In this document: in pieces, positions 22,144 through 22,840 of the stretch
How the letters are laid out: every line of letters begins with the position of its first letter
How positions within the stretch are numbered: position 1 is the stretch's first letter
Assembly (NCBI GenBank): GCA_016930895.1
Contig: JAFGFV010000436.1
Coordinates: 1-22,840, forward strand
Direction of reading: 5' to 3'
DNA from: Spirochaetales bacterium
Lineage (GTDB): Bacteria; Spirochaetota; Spirochaetia; SZUA-6; DRHE01
DNA: 22,840 nt
Made by a program: the position numbers and the translations under genes
The notes under the pieces: model-generated
Told to the model about the DNA's origin: nothing
Seen by the model: the letters and a program-made list of their open reading frames with translations, nothing else
Databases searched by the model: none

Positions 22144-22838
22144 GCAGGCCTCTTGTTCTTGAGGCTGAGCGTCCGGATCACCACGAACAGGAGCAGGCTG
22201 AAGAACACCAGCCAGAAAGCCACCGGCTGGGAGTACTTGAGCCCGTAGGCTTCGTAACGCTCGTAGATCATCACCGGCGCGATCATGGGATGGTAGGCCA
22301 CGATCACTACCGCCCCGAACTCGCTCACCGCTCGGGCGCAGGCCATGATGAAACCGATCAGGATGCTCCGCCAAGCCAGGGGGAAGGTGATCTTGAAGAA
22401 GGTCGAGCCCATGGAGGCACCCAGGCTCCGGGAGACCTTCTCCAGGCGCGGAGGTACGCTTTCGAAGCCGTCCTTGGCGCTGTTCACGAAGAACGGCAGT
22501 CCGACGAAGACGAGCACGGTGATGATGCCCGCCACCGTGCCCATGAGCCGTACTCCGAGGGCGTGGAGGAGCTGCCCGATCGGGTGCCCCTTGCCGGCGA
22601 TGCCGAGGATCGCGATCCCCACCACCGGGTGGGGGATGACGATGGGCAGATCGATGACGCTCTCCACCACGTGCTTGCCCCGGAAGCGGCTGCGGGCCAG
22701 CAGGTAGGCCAGGGGCGTCCCCAGGGCAAAGCAGATGAGCGCCGCCGATCCGGCGGTGTAGACACTGAGCCAGATCGACCGCAGCACGTCCCGGTCCAGG
22801 ATGGTTTGTTTGAGCATGGGCGCGCTGGGGGCCGTCAT
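22140..22838 (-). CDS. Tungstate/molybdate-type ABC importer permease
   Basis: This 232-residue membrane protein has about five to six hydrophobic helices, beginning at about residue 20. A VVESVIDLPIVIPHPVVGIAIL segment (about 58-79), typical of WtpB/ModB permeases, is followed by the EAA-like cytoplasmic loop (SLGASMGSTFFKITFPLAW, near 140). It forms the membrane channel for the ATPase encoded next. The ATG at 22838 shares its A with a TGA at 22840-22838 (TGATG), as expected if a preceding gene, probably the substrate-binding protein, ends there. The length is slightly short but normal. Because the window ends 2 bases further on, an upstream start cannot be fully excluded. Sulfate or another oxyanion is the alternative substrate. 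Confidence 0.85.
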   Translation of the reverse strand: MTAPSAPMLKQTILDRDVLRSIWLSVYTAGSAALICFALGTPLAYLLARSRFRGKHVVESVIDLPIVIPHPVVGIAILGIAGKGHPIGQLLHALGVRLMGTVAGIITVLVFVGLPFFVNSAKDGFESVPPRLEKVSRSLGASMGSTFFKITFPLAWRSILIGFIMACARAVSEFGAVVIVAYHPMIAPVMIYERYEAYGLKYSQPVAFWLVFFSLLLFVVIRTLSLKNKRPA

Positions 22839-22840
22839 CA

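Noticed and set aside
1..22840. tRNA, rRNA, CRISPR arrays, insertion sequences or riboswitches
   Set aside because: No cloverleaf-like, repeat-spacer, transposase or recognisable aptamer sequence was seen on either strand by eye; covariance-model searches could still find a divergent one.

Overview
The window is high-GC, gene-dense bacterial DNA from an anaerobe that uses the Wood-Ljungdahl (reductive acetyl-CoA) pathway. The full carbonyl-branch gene set, an HsfB-type sensory hydrogenase, a receiver-PilZ protein and a tungstate/molybdate-type importer fit a Gram-negative anaerobe such as a member of Desulfobacterota. That placement is an inference from gene content, not from a marker gene.

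Region 1 (1-12830, all + strand, largest gap 86 bases) reads as one long transcription unit. It starts with the tail of a probable PAS-containing [FeFe] hydrogenase and a SpoIIE-type phosphatase, which together look like an H2-sensing module. Next is a NuoE / NuoF / HoxU-like iron-sulfur trio, an NAD(P)H-linked electron module with no catalytic subunit beside it. Then come acsB, acsC, acsV, cooC, acsD and acsE: acetyl-CoA synthase, both corrinoid protein subunits, its reductive activator, the nickel-insertion ATPase and the methyltransferase. The CODH gene acsA is not in the window. Three stem-loops follow acsE, and the middle one is a strong intrinsic terminator.

Region 2 (about 12950-14144) is a less GC-rich island. 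It has its own promoter-like sequence inside a perfect 10-bp inverted repeat, followed by an overlapping two-gene unit: a small DUF6788-like protein and a nucleotidyltransferase-fold protein (GSU2403 / NTP_transf_8 type). It resembles an accessory or toxin-antitoxin-like cassette; its function is unknown.

Region 3 (14279-20204, - strand) is read from right to left: a DEAD-box RNA helicase, a PlsC-like acyltransferase, and the two halves of a heterodimeric ABC exporter, one with a degenerate ATPase site. Gaps are 6 bases or less, so these are probably one operon, with a plausible promoter at 20223-20251.

Region 4 (20325-21065, + strand) is a receiver-PilZ protein whose receiver lacks the usual acidic pair. 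Region 5 (21106-22838, - strand) holds the ATPase and permease of a tungstate/molybdate-type ABC importer; its likely substrate-binding partner lies beyond the right edge. Tungsten or molybdenum would serve the formate dehydrogenase that normally feeds the methyl branch. No tRNA, rRNA, CRISPR array or insertion sequence was seen.
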